Part shown: positions 19,305 through 25,354 of the stretch, one piece after another
How positions within the stretch are numbered: position 1 is the stretch's first letter
Layout of the letters: every line of letters starts with the position of its first letter
Assembly (NCBI GenBank): GCA_033764095.1
Contig: JANRJF010000197.1
Span: 1-25,354, forward strand
DNA: 25,354 nucleotides
Reading direction: 5' to 3'
Source: JBDTMT01 sp033764095
GTDB taxonomy: Bacteria; Desulfobacterota; Binatia; HRBIN30; CADEER01
Notes under the pieces: model-generated
Seen by the model: only the letters and a program-made list of their open reading frames with translations
Databases searched by the model: none
Told to the model about the DNA's origin: nothing
Position numbers and translations under genes: made by a program

Positions 19305-19333
19305 ACCCTATCGAAGTCGCTGCGGGGCTTCAA
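19305..19333 (-). promoter_or_regulatory. Sigma-70-type promoter for the two-dehydrogenase operon
   Basis: On the minus strand, TTGAAG (19333-19328) is followed after exactly 17 nt by TAGGGT (19310-19305). The predicted start of transcription is about 16 nt before the ATG at 19282, leaving room for the AAGGAGG ribosome site. This is the best spaced promoter I found in the window. Confidence 0.5.
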
Positions 19334-19412
19334 TTCTGGGCCCCAATGGCCAGCGGCATGCCGGCGCCCCGCTTGCTTGCGGCATGGCGGCCAAGCCCGC
19401 AGTATCGGTGGC

Positions 19413-19712
19413 ATGGGCGCCCTGCTCGGGCTGGTCGCGACCGTCGCCGCCATCGTCCTCGGCCTGCGCGCCTGGCAGCGGCGCGCCGTCGAGCGCGCCC
19501 AGCCGGGGCGGCGCAGGGAGCAGCCGATCTCGATCACCGACTACGGCGAGATCGACCTGGCGGTGCGCGTGCAGAAATGCCCCTGCGGCGGCGGCTACAG
19601 CGTGCGCGGCGAGGGGCCGAGCGGCGACCGTCTGCGCGTCGCCCACGTCGCGTGCCGGCACTGCGGGCGCGAGGCATCGATCTACTTCGACGTCCACGAA
19701 GTGCGGCACTGA
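19413..19712 (+). CDS. Small membrane protein with C-terminal zinc-ribbon-like motif (99 aa)
   Basis: Function unknown. A single N-terminal helix (residues 2-18, LLGLVATVAAIVLGLRA) is followed by a basic stretch (WQRRAVERAQPGRRR) and a cytoplasmic or exported domain with paired cysteines: Cys56 and Cys58 in KCPCGGGY, then Cys81 and Cys84 in ACRHCGREA. The CxC...CxxC arrangement with Gly-rich knuckles suggests a zinc ribbon. The ATG at 19413 is chosen because it opens directly into the membrane helix; the frame continues upstream to 19281, but that would place a Cys- and Arg-rich stretch before the helix. The gene begins about 130 bp from the divergent reductase start and precedes the lipoprotein gene by about 50 bp. 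Confidence 0.7.
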   Translation: MGALLGLVATVAAIVLGLRAWQRRAVERAQPGRRREQPISITDYGEIDLAVRVQKCPCGGGYSVRGEGPSGDRLRVAHVACRHCGREASIYFDVHEVRH

Positions 19713-19760
19713 GCGGGTCGCGTGTTTCCCATGACTCCGGCCCGCCCTTTTGGTAGATGG

Positions 19761-20567
19761 ATGTTCGGCCCCCGCATGAGACCCCTCCTCCGCCTCCTCG
19801 CTGCGGTCGGCGCCGCCGCCCTCTGCGCCGCTGGCTGCCAGCAGAGCCGCTCCGTGCCGATGCCGCGCGAGATCGTCGATCTGTCGCCGGTCATCACCCC
19901 CGATCTGAACATCCAGCGCTACGGCACCCGCACGCTGAGCTTCCTCGGCACCGAGGGGCGGGTGCGCTCGACGCCGGTGCAGCCGGCCGACCCGCACTTC
20001 GCCTGGGGCATGCGGACGCTGGAGTTCCTCAGCCACACCGGCGCGCATCTCGACGCGCCGTCGCGGCTGCTGCGCGGCGGCGAGACGCCGGCGCGCGTCG
20101 ACCTCAACGACCTGTTCGGCCCGCTGCGCATCATCGACCTGCGCTGGCACAACCGCCACACGCCGATCCAGATCACCGACCTCGAGCTCAAGCCGATCGC
20201 AGAGGGCGAGATCGTCGTGCTGTTCATCGGCTACGAGCCGCCGCCGGCCGGCGAGTGGCCGAAGTACGCGCCGCTGTCGGCGCAGGCGGCGGAGTACCTG
20301 GTCGCCAAACGCATCCGCGCCGTCGGCACCGACCTGCCGGCGATCGCGCGCTTCGACGAGGTCGAGTCGCGCATGGCGCGCAGCCTGCCGCCGGAAGAGG
20401 TATGGGCCGAGTACCTGCCTTTCTTCCAGGCCGGCATCCCGGTGATCGCCGGGCTCACCAACTTGGACGCCATCCTGAAGGAGCCCAACGTCGTGTTCGT
20501 CGGCTTCCCGATCGCGTTGGCGGTCGGCGACGGCGCACCGATCCGCGCCGCCGGGCTCATCTACTGA
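19761..20567 (+). CDS. Cyclase-family (kynurenine formamidase-like) metal hydrolase, predicted lipoprotein
   Basis: The core matches the cyclase/formamidase family. It has EIVDLSPVITPDL at the start of the mature part, the metal-binding HTGAHLDAPSR (His92, His96, Asp98 counted from 19761), and then DLNDLFGPLRIIDLR, PLSAQAAEYLVAKRIRAVGTD and the closing VGDGAPIRAAGLIY. Members hydrolyse amides such as N-formylkynurenine or cyclic compounds using a metal; the actual substrate here is unknown. The N-terminus is a signal peptide (MRPLLRLLAAVGAAALCAAGC) with a plausible lipobox Ala-Ala-Gly-Cys26, suggesting export and lipid anchoring, which is unusual for this mainly cytoplasmic family. The start is uncertain: ATG at 19761 or 19776 both keep the signal peptide, and 19722 is a longer alternative. 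Confidence 0.82.
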   Translation: MFGPRMRPLLRLLAAVGAAALCAAGCQQSRSVPMPREIVDLSPVITPDLNIQRYGTRTLSFLGTEGRVRSTPVQPADPHFAWGMRTLEFLSHTGAHLDAPSRLLRGGETPARVDLNDLFGPLRIIDLRWHNRHTPIQITDLELKPIAEGEIVVLFIGYEPPPAGEWPKYAPLSAQAAEYLVAKRIRAVGTDLPAIARFDEVESRMARSLPPEEVWAEYLPFFQAGIPVIAGLTNLDAILKEPNVVFVGFPIALAVGDGAPIRAAGLIY

Positions 20568-20627
20568 CGCGGAGCCGCGCTTGAGTCGGGTCGCGCCAGC
20601 GGCATATAGGCCGGACAGGTTGCTGTG

Positions 20628-21473
20628 ATGCGGCTGCGACAAGTCGTGGGGGTCGCGCTGGTGAGCGCGGCGGCGGTGGTCGGAACCGACCTCCTGATGC
20701 ACAGCTCGCTGCTGCGCCTGCTGCGGCCGCAGATCCTCTCCCCGGCGGACGGCGCCATCGTCAACGGGCCGGTAACGGTGAGCTGGGACGGGCCGCAGCC
20801 GATGCAGGCGACGTTGACCGGCAACGGCCAGCGCATCGACCTCGGCCGGCGCGACAGCCCGTTCGAGATCGACCCGACGCGCTTCCCGCGCCCCGGTCAG
20901 TATGGCGTCGAGCTCGCCGCGCCGCGCTTCGGCAGCGTCGTGCGCGCCGATCGCCGCTTCATGGTGCGCCGCGCCCCGTTGCGCGGCGCTGCCGTGCCCA
21001 GCGAGGAGGGCGGCGAGTTGTCTGCCCCGCCCGGCGCTGCCGCGTCGACCGCCGAGCTCGACGAGCTGAGCGCCGAGCGCGACCGCCTGCGCATCGAGAT
21101 GGCGACCCTGCAGGGCGAGCTGACCGCGACCCGCCGCGAACGCGACAACAGCGAGCAGGCGCTCGACGCCGTGCAGCAGGACAGCGACGCGCGCGCCATC
21201 GCCGCGCAGGCGCAGCGCGAGGAGCTGGCGCGCGAGCACCTGCTGGCCCTGCAGGAGAACCAGGCGCTGCGCCAGCGCCTGGCCAGCATCGCGCCGTGTA
21301 CGGTGTGGGGCTACGTCTCCGTCCCGCGCCCGCAGTCGGGTCCGCCGAGCCGCGTCGTGCTGGTCAGCGACCGCGCCGGCAACGTCTTCCGCAGCGAGAT
21401 GCAGTGCGCGTCGGTGCGGCGCGGCGATCCGACCGGCATCTCACCCTGCCTGTGCGTCGGCGCCAACGAATAA
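20628..21473 (+). CDS. Exported or membrane-anchored protein with Ig-like domain and coiled coil (281 aa)
   Basis: No family function recognised. Residues 5-24 form a hydrophobic signal or anchor. Residues about 35-115 look like an Ig-like/FN3-like beta-sandwich (ILSPADGAIVNGPVTVSWDG...PFEIDPTRFPRPGQYGVEL). Residues about 141-220 are a long charged coiled coil (TAELDELSAERDRLRIEMATL...EENQALRQRL pattern). The C-terminal tail (224-281) has Cys224, Cys260, Cys274 and Cys276, which could form disulfides outside the cytoplasm. The ATG at 20628 is used; a GTG one codon earlier is equivalent. It follows the cyclase-like lipoprotein by 60 bp and ends next to palindrome element C. A role in the cell envelope is an inference from topology only. 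Confidence 0.72.
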   Translation: MRLRQVVGVALVSAAAVVGTDLLMHSSLLRLLRPQILSPADGAIVNGPVTVSWDGPQPMQATLTGNGQRIDLGRRDSPFEIDPTRFPRPGQYGVELAAPRFGSVVRADRRFMVRRAPLRGAAVPSEEGGELSAPPGAAASTAELDELSAERDRLRIEMATLQGELTATRRERDNSEQALDAVQQDSDARAIAAQAQREELAREHLLALQENQALRQRLASIAPCTVWGYVSVPRPQSGPPSRVVLVSDRAGNVFRSEMQCASVRRGDPTGISPCLCVGANE

Positions 21474-21475
21474 GT

Positions 21476-21556
21476 GCGGAGCGATGAGCGACTGGCGATG
21501 AGGGCTCTCCACTGAGCGACGAGCCCCGCATCGCTCGTCACTCATCGCTCATCGCT
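21476..21556. repeat. Long imperfect palindrome built from iterated 7-nt units (element C)
   Basis: The left arm (21476-21506) and right arm (21521-21556) are complementary with a few mismatches and one bulge, around a 14-nt loop. The left arm repeats as AGCGATG, AGCGACT, GGCGATG, AGGGCTC. The right arm repeats as CATCGCT, CGTCACT, CATCGCT, CATCGCT. It lies between the convergent genes ending at 21473 (+) and 21561 (-) and fills the gap. It has the same heptad logic as element A (6477-6568), with a different variable part after CGAT. Confidence 0.75.
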
Positions 21557-21560
21557 GCCC

Positions 21561-22610
21561 TCAGAGCGGCTCGCCGCGACGCACCGGCGGGCCGGCGCCC
21601 TCGGGGCGCAGGGGCTCGTCGCCGAGCGTGACGTCGGTCGGAATGCCGTTCTTGGCGGTGACCGCCTGCTCCAGCTTGATCGCGTCGACGTACTGGCCCC
21701 AGCCGAGGTCGTTGACGATGCGCTGCGCCTCGCCCTGCATATCGGGGACGAGGTCGTAGATGTCGGGCGACACCTCGGCGTAGATGCGGCCGTCGCGCGC
21801 CCCGATCTTCACCGGCTGGTAGATGAACTCGCCCGGCGTGCCGACCGGAATGACCGGAAACAACGCCTCGATGTCCTCCGGATAGAGGCGCACGCAGCCG
21901 TGGCTGACCTGCATGCCGACGCCCCACGGGATGTCGGTGCCGTGGATGCGGTAGCCGGGCATGGTGAGCTCGAGGCGGTACTTGCCGAGCGGATTGTCCG
22001 GCGCGCCGCCCTCGATCATGGTGCGATGGTCGCCGCGCTCCTTGATGTGCTCCTTGCGGATCGACTCGGGGATGATCCAGGTCGGGTTCTTGGTCTTGCC
22101 CTGGACCTTGAACTTGCCCTTCGGCGTGCGCCACTCGTCGCGCCCCAGCCCAACCGGATAGGTGGTCACCAGCAGGGGTTGATCGCCCTTCCGCGGGTGG
22201 AAGTAATACAGCCGCATTTCCGGGATGTTGACCACCACACCCGTATACGGAACCTGAGGTAGTACCCAGGCCGTCGGCAGCATCAACGACTTGGCCTTGA
22301 TGCCGGGAATCCACGGGTCGATGCCCGGATTGGCCTGCTCCAACTCGTTGTAGCCGAGACCGTAGAAGCGGGCGACGTCGAGGAAGGTGTCGCCCTTGGC
22401 GGTCGAGTAATGGCGGATGCTGCCGATCATCGTGTCGGCGACCGCCGGGTCGCGGCTGGCCACCACCGCGTAGGGCTCGGTGAGGCGCGCCTTGTTGTAG
22501 AAGTCCTCTTCGACCCAGCGCTGCTGCGGCGGATCGGCCGCCAGACCCTGCCCTGCCAGCAGCAGAACCGCCAACACCGCCCACCCCATCCGTCGCATCA
22601 GTCCTGCCAT
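21561..22610 (-). CDS. LysM-containing L,D-transpeptidase (YkuD domain), exported
   Basis: YkuD enzymes make 3-3 peptidoglycan cross-links or attach proteins to the wall through a catalytic Cys. The 349-residue protein starts with a signal peptide (MAGLMRRMGWAVLAVLLLAGQGLA), has a LysM-like module at about 66-115 (HYSTAKGDTFLDVARFYGLGYNELEQANPGID), and a YkuD domain at about 123-270 with His223 (YRIHGTDIPWG) and the active-site SHGCVR (Cys239, preceded by His237). A C-terminal extension of about 80 residues follows. The ATG at 22610 is preferred since it opens a signal peptide and follows TAGGGGA by 4 nt; the frame continues to 22691, but that would bury the signal. It is 70 bp downstream of the phosphatase gene on the same strand. 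Confidence 0.93.
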   Translation of the reverse strand: MAGLMRRMGWAVLAVLLLAGQGLAADPPQQRWVEEDFYNKARLTEPYAVVASRDPAVADTMIGSIRHYSTAKGDTFLDVARFYGLGYNELEQANPGIDPWIPGIKAKSLMLPTAWVLPQVPYTGVVVNIPEMRLYYFHPRKGDQPLLVTTYPVGLGRDEWRTPKGKFKVQGKTKNPTWIIPESIRKEHIKERGDHRTMIEGGAPDNPLGKYRLELTMPGYRIHGTDIPWGVGMQVSHGCVRLYPEDIEALFPVIPVGTPGEFIYQPVKIGARDGRIYAEVSPDIYDLVPDMQGEAQRIVNDLGWGQYVDAIKLEQAVTAKNGIPTDVTLGDEPLRPEGAGPPVRRGEPL

Positions 22611-22680
22611 CAGTCCCCTAGCGGCCGCAGCCGTTCCGCGGCGCATGAAAGCACAGGCCCCGGAACCAAGAAAGTAGGGA

Positions 22681-23436
22681 TTAGCCGGCAATCAGCGCGC
22701 GAATCTCGTCGTGCACCAGCCCGTTGGAGGCGATGGCGCTGCCGCCGTAGGCGGTTGCCCGGCCATCGAAGTCGGTGAAGCGGCCGCCTGCCTCCTCGAT
22801 GATGATCTTCAACGCCGCCAGGTCCCACGGCTTGAGGTCGACGTCGATCATCGCCTCCGCCTGGCCGCGCGCGATGAAGGTGTAGCCGAAGTAGTCGCCG
22901 TAGCCGCGCTGTCGCCCCGAGGCGTCGACCAGTCGCTCATAGGCCGGCCAGTAGCCGCGGCTGCGCAGCACGCCGGCGCCGCCGAACACCAGCATGGCGC
23001 GGCGCACCGTGTCGATGCGCGAGACGCGCAGCGGCCCCTGCCGATCGAAGGCGCCCTGTCCTTTCTGCGCGTAGAGCAGGTCGTCGAGCGCCGGGGCGTA
23101 CACCGCGCCGGTGGTGATCTCGCCCTCCTCCTCCAGCGCCACCAGCGCAGCGAAGAACGGGATGCCGCGGATGAAGCTCTTGGTGCCGTCGATCGGGTCG
23201 ATGATCCACTTCGGCCCATCGCCGCCGCGCTCGCCGTACTCCTCGCCGAGGATGCCGTGCTGCGGATAGGCCTCCTTCAGCAGCGCCACCGCGGCCTGCT
23301 CGGCCTCGCGATCGGCGACCGTCACCGGTGAGAAGTCGGCCTTGCGCTCGACCTGCAGCTCGGTGCGGAAGTAGCGCAGCGCCACCGCGCCGGCTGCCTG
23401 CGCGGCGGCAATCGCGACTTCGAGTCGGCGATCCAT
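22681..23436 (-). CDS. Inositol-monophosphatase-family phosphatase, histidinol-phosphatase (HisN)-like
   Basis: Mg-dependent phosphatase of 251 residues. Metal ligands are visible: Glu65 (GILGEEYGE), Asp80 and Asp83 in WIIDPIDGTKSF, and Asp205 (LKPWDLAALKIIIEEAGG). The KSFIRGIPFF block after DGT is typical of the branch that includes HisN histidinol-phosphatases rather than SuhB-like inositol monophosphatases (which usually read DGTTNF), so histidinol-phosphate is a reasonable substrate guess. No other histidine gene is in the window. GAGGAGA lies about 6 nt before the ATG at 23436. It starts 11 nt after the stop of the upstream membrane methyltransferase-like gene, so the two are cotranscribed. 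A frame extension to 23934 has no support. Confidence 0.9.
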   Translation of the reverse strand: MDRRLEVAIAAAQAAGAVALRYFRTELQVERKADFSPVTVADREAEQAAVALLKEAYPQHGILGEEYGERGGDGPKWIIDPIDGTKSFIRGIPFFAALVALEEEGEITTGAVYAPALDDLLYAQKGQGAFDRQGPLRVSRIDTVRRAMLVFGGAGVLRSRGYWPAYERLVDASGRQRGYGDYFGYTFIARGQAEAMIDVDLKPWDLAALKIIIEEAGGRFTDFDGRATAYGGSAIASNGLVHDEIRALIAG

Positions 23437-23447
23437 CGTCACTCTCC

Positions 23448-23822
23448 TCACCAGACGCGCGGCAGCAGCATCGGCACGGCGCGCTGGTAGCGCCGATAGG
23501 CCTCGCCGAAGCGCTGCGCCAGGCGGCGCTCGTCGCGCCGCGCCAGGTAGACGACGACGGCGCTGGACAACAGCGCCGCTCCCCACATCCCGATACGATT
23601 CCAGCGCACCGCCTCGGCGAGCAGCACGAGCAGCAGGCCGAGCGTCTGCGGATGGCGCACGCGCCGAAACGGCCCGTAGAGCACCAGCCGCGGCAGCGCC
23701 GTGTGCTGCGGCGTGTCGCCGAGATCGAGCCAGCGCCGCCAGCCGAGCTCGCGCCACGCCCACGCCAGCCAGAGCAGGCCCAGCGCCCCGATCAGCAGGC
23801 CGAGCGCCATGTTCACGCGCAT
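23448..23822 (-). CDS. Small PEMT/ICMT-like membrane methyltransferase family protein (124 aa)
   Basis: The protein shows the motif set of the isoprenylcysteine/phospholipid methyltransferase-like family: YGPFRRVRHPQTLG (residues 49-62) and, after two more helices, RRDERRLAQRFGEAYRRYQRAVPMLLP (95-121), which in this family forms part of the cofactor site. Three hydrophobic helices are seen (about 6-23, 58-75, 77-94). Usual members contain RHPxYxG and a Glu-Glu pair; here they read RHPQTLG and RRDERR, so activity may differ. The length is at the short end of the family. It is cotranscribed with the HisN-like phosphatase. The ATG at 23822 is taken; Met5 at 23810 is an alternative. The methyl acceptor is unknown. 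Confidence 0.85.
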   Translation of the reverse strand: MRVNMALGLLIGALGLLWLAWAWRELGWRRWLDLGDTPQHTALPRLVLYGPFRRVRHPQTLGLLLVLLAEAVRWNRIGMWGAALLSSAVVVYLARRDERRLAQRFGEAYRRYQRAVPMLLPRVW

Positions 23823-23965
23823 GCCCGCACCCTACCCGCCACCCGCCGCCCGCCTCAAGCGCCCTGCCCCGCTGGGGACGAGTCGATCGATCCCCGCAGC
23901 GAACCGCGGCGTGCATGCGGCGCCGGCTCACCATTCACGCGGCGCCACGCCCGCGCGGATGCGGC

Positions 23966-23993
23966 TTGCGCGGCGCGGCGGTCGGGCTCTACT
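23966..23993 (+). promoter_or_regulatory. Promoter candidate for the di-iron protein gene
   Basis: TTGCGC (23966-23971) is followed after 16 nt by TCTACT (23988-23993), 23 nt before the ATG at 24017, within the 194-bp divergent gap. The rest of this gap (23823-23965) shows nothing I can name. Confidence 0.3.
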
Positions 23994-24016
23994 GTCGACC
24001 GACGCGGGAGGATCGC

Positions 24017-25000
24017 ATGCGTACGCGCGAGTTGATGAGCATCCGCAACACCGGGCACCCGGGGATCAATGCGTTGTTCTCCAAAGCGCACTCGGCGGGC
24101 TGGGACATCGACCGCGACGTCGACTGGGATCTCGCGGTCGACGCCGACGACCCGCTGGTCGACCACGCCTGGAGCGCCTTCGGGCGCACGCCGACCTTCC
24201 GCGCCCTGCCCGAGGCGGCACAGCGCTACGCGACGCGACGCGGGCTCGGCCGCATGCTCAACATCCTGCGCGTCGGCGAGAGCGTCGCGCAGGACGTGTG
24301 CGCCAAGCTGGCGTTGACGCTGCGCGAGGAGGACTACCGCAACCACGCCGTCGCCCAGGCGATGGACGAGGCGCGCCACCACCTCGCCTATCGCCGCTTC
24401 CTGGAGAAGATGGGCGAGCAACCGGAGGACATCGACTTCGGCACCGAGATGATGTTCGACCAGCTCCTCGCCGCCGACGCGCCGCTGGAGTTGATCGCCA
24501 CCGAGCAGTTCTTCCTCGAGAGCCTGGCGATGGACATCTTCGAGAGCATCCGCGACCACGCCACCCATCCGCTGCTGCGCGACATCCTGTCGCTGATCAC
24601 CCGCGACGAGAGCCGCCACATGGGTTTCGGCATCCTCTACGTCGCCGAGTGGATGCGTGCGCACGGGCGCGACGAGCGCATCGCCTTCGCGCGTCGCTGG
24701 CTCGGCCAGATCCTCTTCGCCGCCACCGATCAGCCCGGCCCGCTCATGCTGGGCCGCCTGCTGCAGCGGCTGCGCGAGGCCGGCGTCGACGATGTCGATC
24801 GGATGGCGCCGGCGCTGCTCGGCGAGCAGCAGGCGGTCAACGCCGCTGCCCGCGCCGACGCGCTGGCCGGCCGCAAGCTGCCACAGCTGATGAAGAGCGC
24901 GCGCCGTGCCGGGCTGCTCGATCCCGACATCCTGGCGGCGCTCAACCTGCGCGATCACCCGCTCGTCGCCGCCACCGTGCAGGCGCCGCTGGCCGCCTGA
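24017..25000 (+). CDS. Ferritin-like di-iron protein of unknown substrate (R2/AurF-like four-helix bundle)
   Basis: The 327-residue protein is mostly helical and carries two copies of a metal-binding helix pair. Glu88 (RVGESVAQ) is 30 residues before Glu118 in DEARH (with His121). Glu168 (QFFLESLAMDIFE) is 30 residues before Glu198 in DESRH (with His201). These six residues are the standard ligands of a carboxylate-bridged di-iron site, as in ribonucleotide reductase R2, AurF-type N-oxygenases and related oxidases. No redox-chain or radical Tyr can be assigned by eye. GGGAGGA (24006-24012) lies 4 nt before the ATG; an upstream extension to 23915 is open but Arg/Pro-rich and unsupported. The gene stands alone between divergent and convergent neighbours; its stop is 1 nt from the folP stop. 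The reaction is unknown. Confidence 0.87.
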   Translation: MRTRELMSIRNTGHPGINALFSKAHSAGWDIDRDVDWDLAVDADDPLVDHAWSAFGRTPTFRALPEAAQRYATRRGLGRMLNILRVGESVAQDVCAKLALTLREEDYRNHAVAQAMDEARHHLAYRRFLEKMGEQPEDIDFGTEMMFDQLLAADAPLELIATEQFFLESLAMDIFESIRDHATHPLLRDILSLITRDESRHMGFGILYVAEWMRAHGRDERIAFARRWLGQILFAATDQPGPLMLGRLLQRLREAGVDDVDRMAPALLGEQQAVNAAARADALAGRKLPQLMKSARRAGLLDPDILAALNLRDHPLVAATVQAPLAA

Positions 25001-25001
25001 G

Positions 25002-25354
25002 TCAGGTGCGCAGCGCGGCGGCGACGCGCACCGCGTCGCGCGTCGCCGCGACGTCGTGCGTGCGGATCGCCGCGGCGCCGCGCGCCACCGCGATGGCGGT
25101 GGCCGCCAGCGATCCGGCCAACCGATCGGCGGGCGCGTCGCGCCCGGTCAGCTGGCCGATGAAGCGCTTGCGCGACACGCCGATCAGCAGCGGCAGGTCG
25201 AGGTCGCCCAGCTCCGTCAGGCCGCGCAGCACGGCGAGGTTGAAGTCGAGCGCCGACATCGCCGCGGCGGCGAAGAAGCCGATGCCGGGATCGAGCAGCG
25301 TGTGCCGAGGCGCCACCCCCGCCGCCGCCGCGCGCGCCAGGCTGGCGCGCAGCG
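25002..25354 (-). CDS. folP: Dihydropteroate synthase, C-terminal part (5' end outside window)
   Basis: Joins 4-aminobenzoate to the pterin diphosphate in folate synthesis; target of sulfonamides. About 117 C-terminal residues are present and the frame runs off the right edge. Signatures are LLDPGIGFF (pterin-site Asp), LPLLIGVSRKRFIG (the Ser-Arg-Lys loop), DRLAGSLAATAIAVARGAAAIRTHDV (the closing His-Asp-Val motif with the phosphate-binding Arg before it). An internal GTG at 25316 is not the real start. It is convergent with the di-iron gene with a 1-nt gap between the stops, so no separate terminator exists between them. Confidence 0.95.
   Translation of the reverse strand, partial: LRASLARAAAAGVAPRHTLLDPGIGFFAAAAMSALDFNLAVLRGLTELGDLDLPLLIGVSRKRFIGQLTGRDAPADRLAGSLAATAIAVARGAAAIRTHDVAATRDAVRVAAALRT

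Noticed and set aside
22611..22680. GTTCCG...CGGAAC dyad in the phosphatase-transpeptidase gap
   Set aside because: The arms are only 6 bp with a long loop, which is easily reached by chance.

Overview
This is a GC-rich window (roughly 70% G+C by eye) of chromosomal, gene-dense bacterial DNA. It has no rRNA, tRNA, CRISPR array, transposase or phage gene that I can see. The gene content combines a 2-oxoglutarate dehydrogenase cluster, family III CoA transferases, a TPP lyase, a YkuD transpeptidase, lipoproteins and several short unrecognised proteins. That mixture suggests a Gram-negative soil or sediment bacterium of the old 'deltaproteobacterial' type (Myxococcota, Desulfobacterota or Binatota-like). 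This placement is inference from style, not from a marker gene.

Region by region. (1) 1-4600 (+): the 2-oxoglutarate dehydrogenase complex, with sucA (5' end outside the window), sucB overlapping it, and a dedicated E3 gene. A perfect 15-bp hairpin follows, placed between lpd and a convergent small gene (4653-5069, -). (2) 5242-10158 (+): a CoA cassette of two paralogous family III CoA transferases flanking a thiolase-like protein and a 1-Cys peroxiredoxin. The thiolase-like protein lacks the thiolase nucleophilic cysteine and carries an extra C-terminal domain. (3) 14747-10252 (-): a four-gene run of a TPP-dependent lyase/decarboxylase, a membrane-anchored unknown, a slipin, and PepP, whose GTG start overlaps the slipin stop. 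(4) 14857-17085 (+): a six-helix GAF-PAS histidine kinase with no response regulator nearby. (5) 19282-17100 (-): a zinc-less MDR reductase and a zinc alcohol dehydrogenase coupled by a CTGA overlap, behind the best promoter in the window. (6) 19413-21473 (+): three envelope genes, namely a zinc-ribbon membrane protein, a cyclase-family lipoprotein and a coiled-coil secreted protein. (7) 23822-21561 (-): a small PEMT/ICMT-like membrane methyltransferase, an inositol-monophosphatase/HisN-type phosphatase, and a LysM-YkuD L,D-transpeptidase. (8) 24017-25000 (+): a ferritin-like di-iron protein, convergent with the 3' part of folP (25002-25354, -).

The most unusual non-coding signal is a set of three long imperfect hairpins (6477-6568, 8833-8925, 21476-21556). 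Each arm is built from a short iterated unit of 7, 8 and 7 nt respectively, and each element fills a gap between genes. The most interesting protein-level signal is the Cys-less thiolase-like protein between the two CoA transferases.

No gene-free stretch exceeds 300 bases. The largest gaps are 5070-5241, 6454-6615 and 23823-24016. All functional calls come from reading motifs by eye; no database search was possible.
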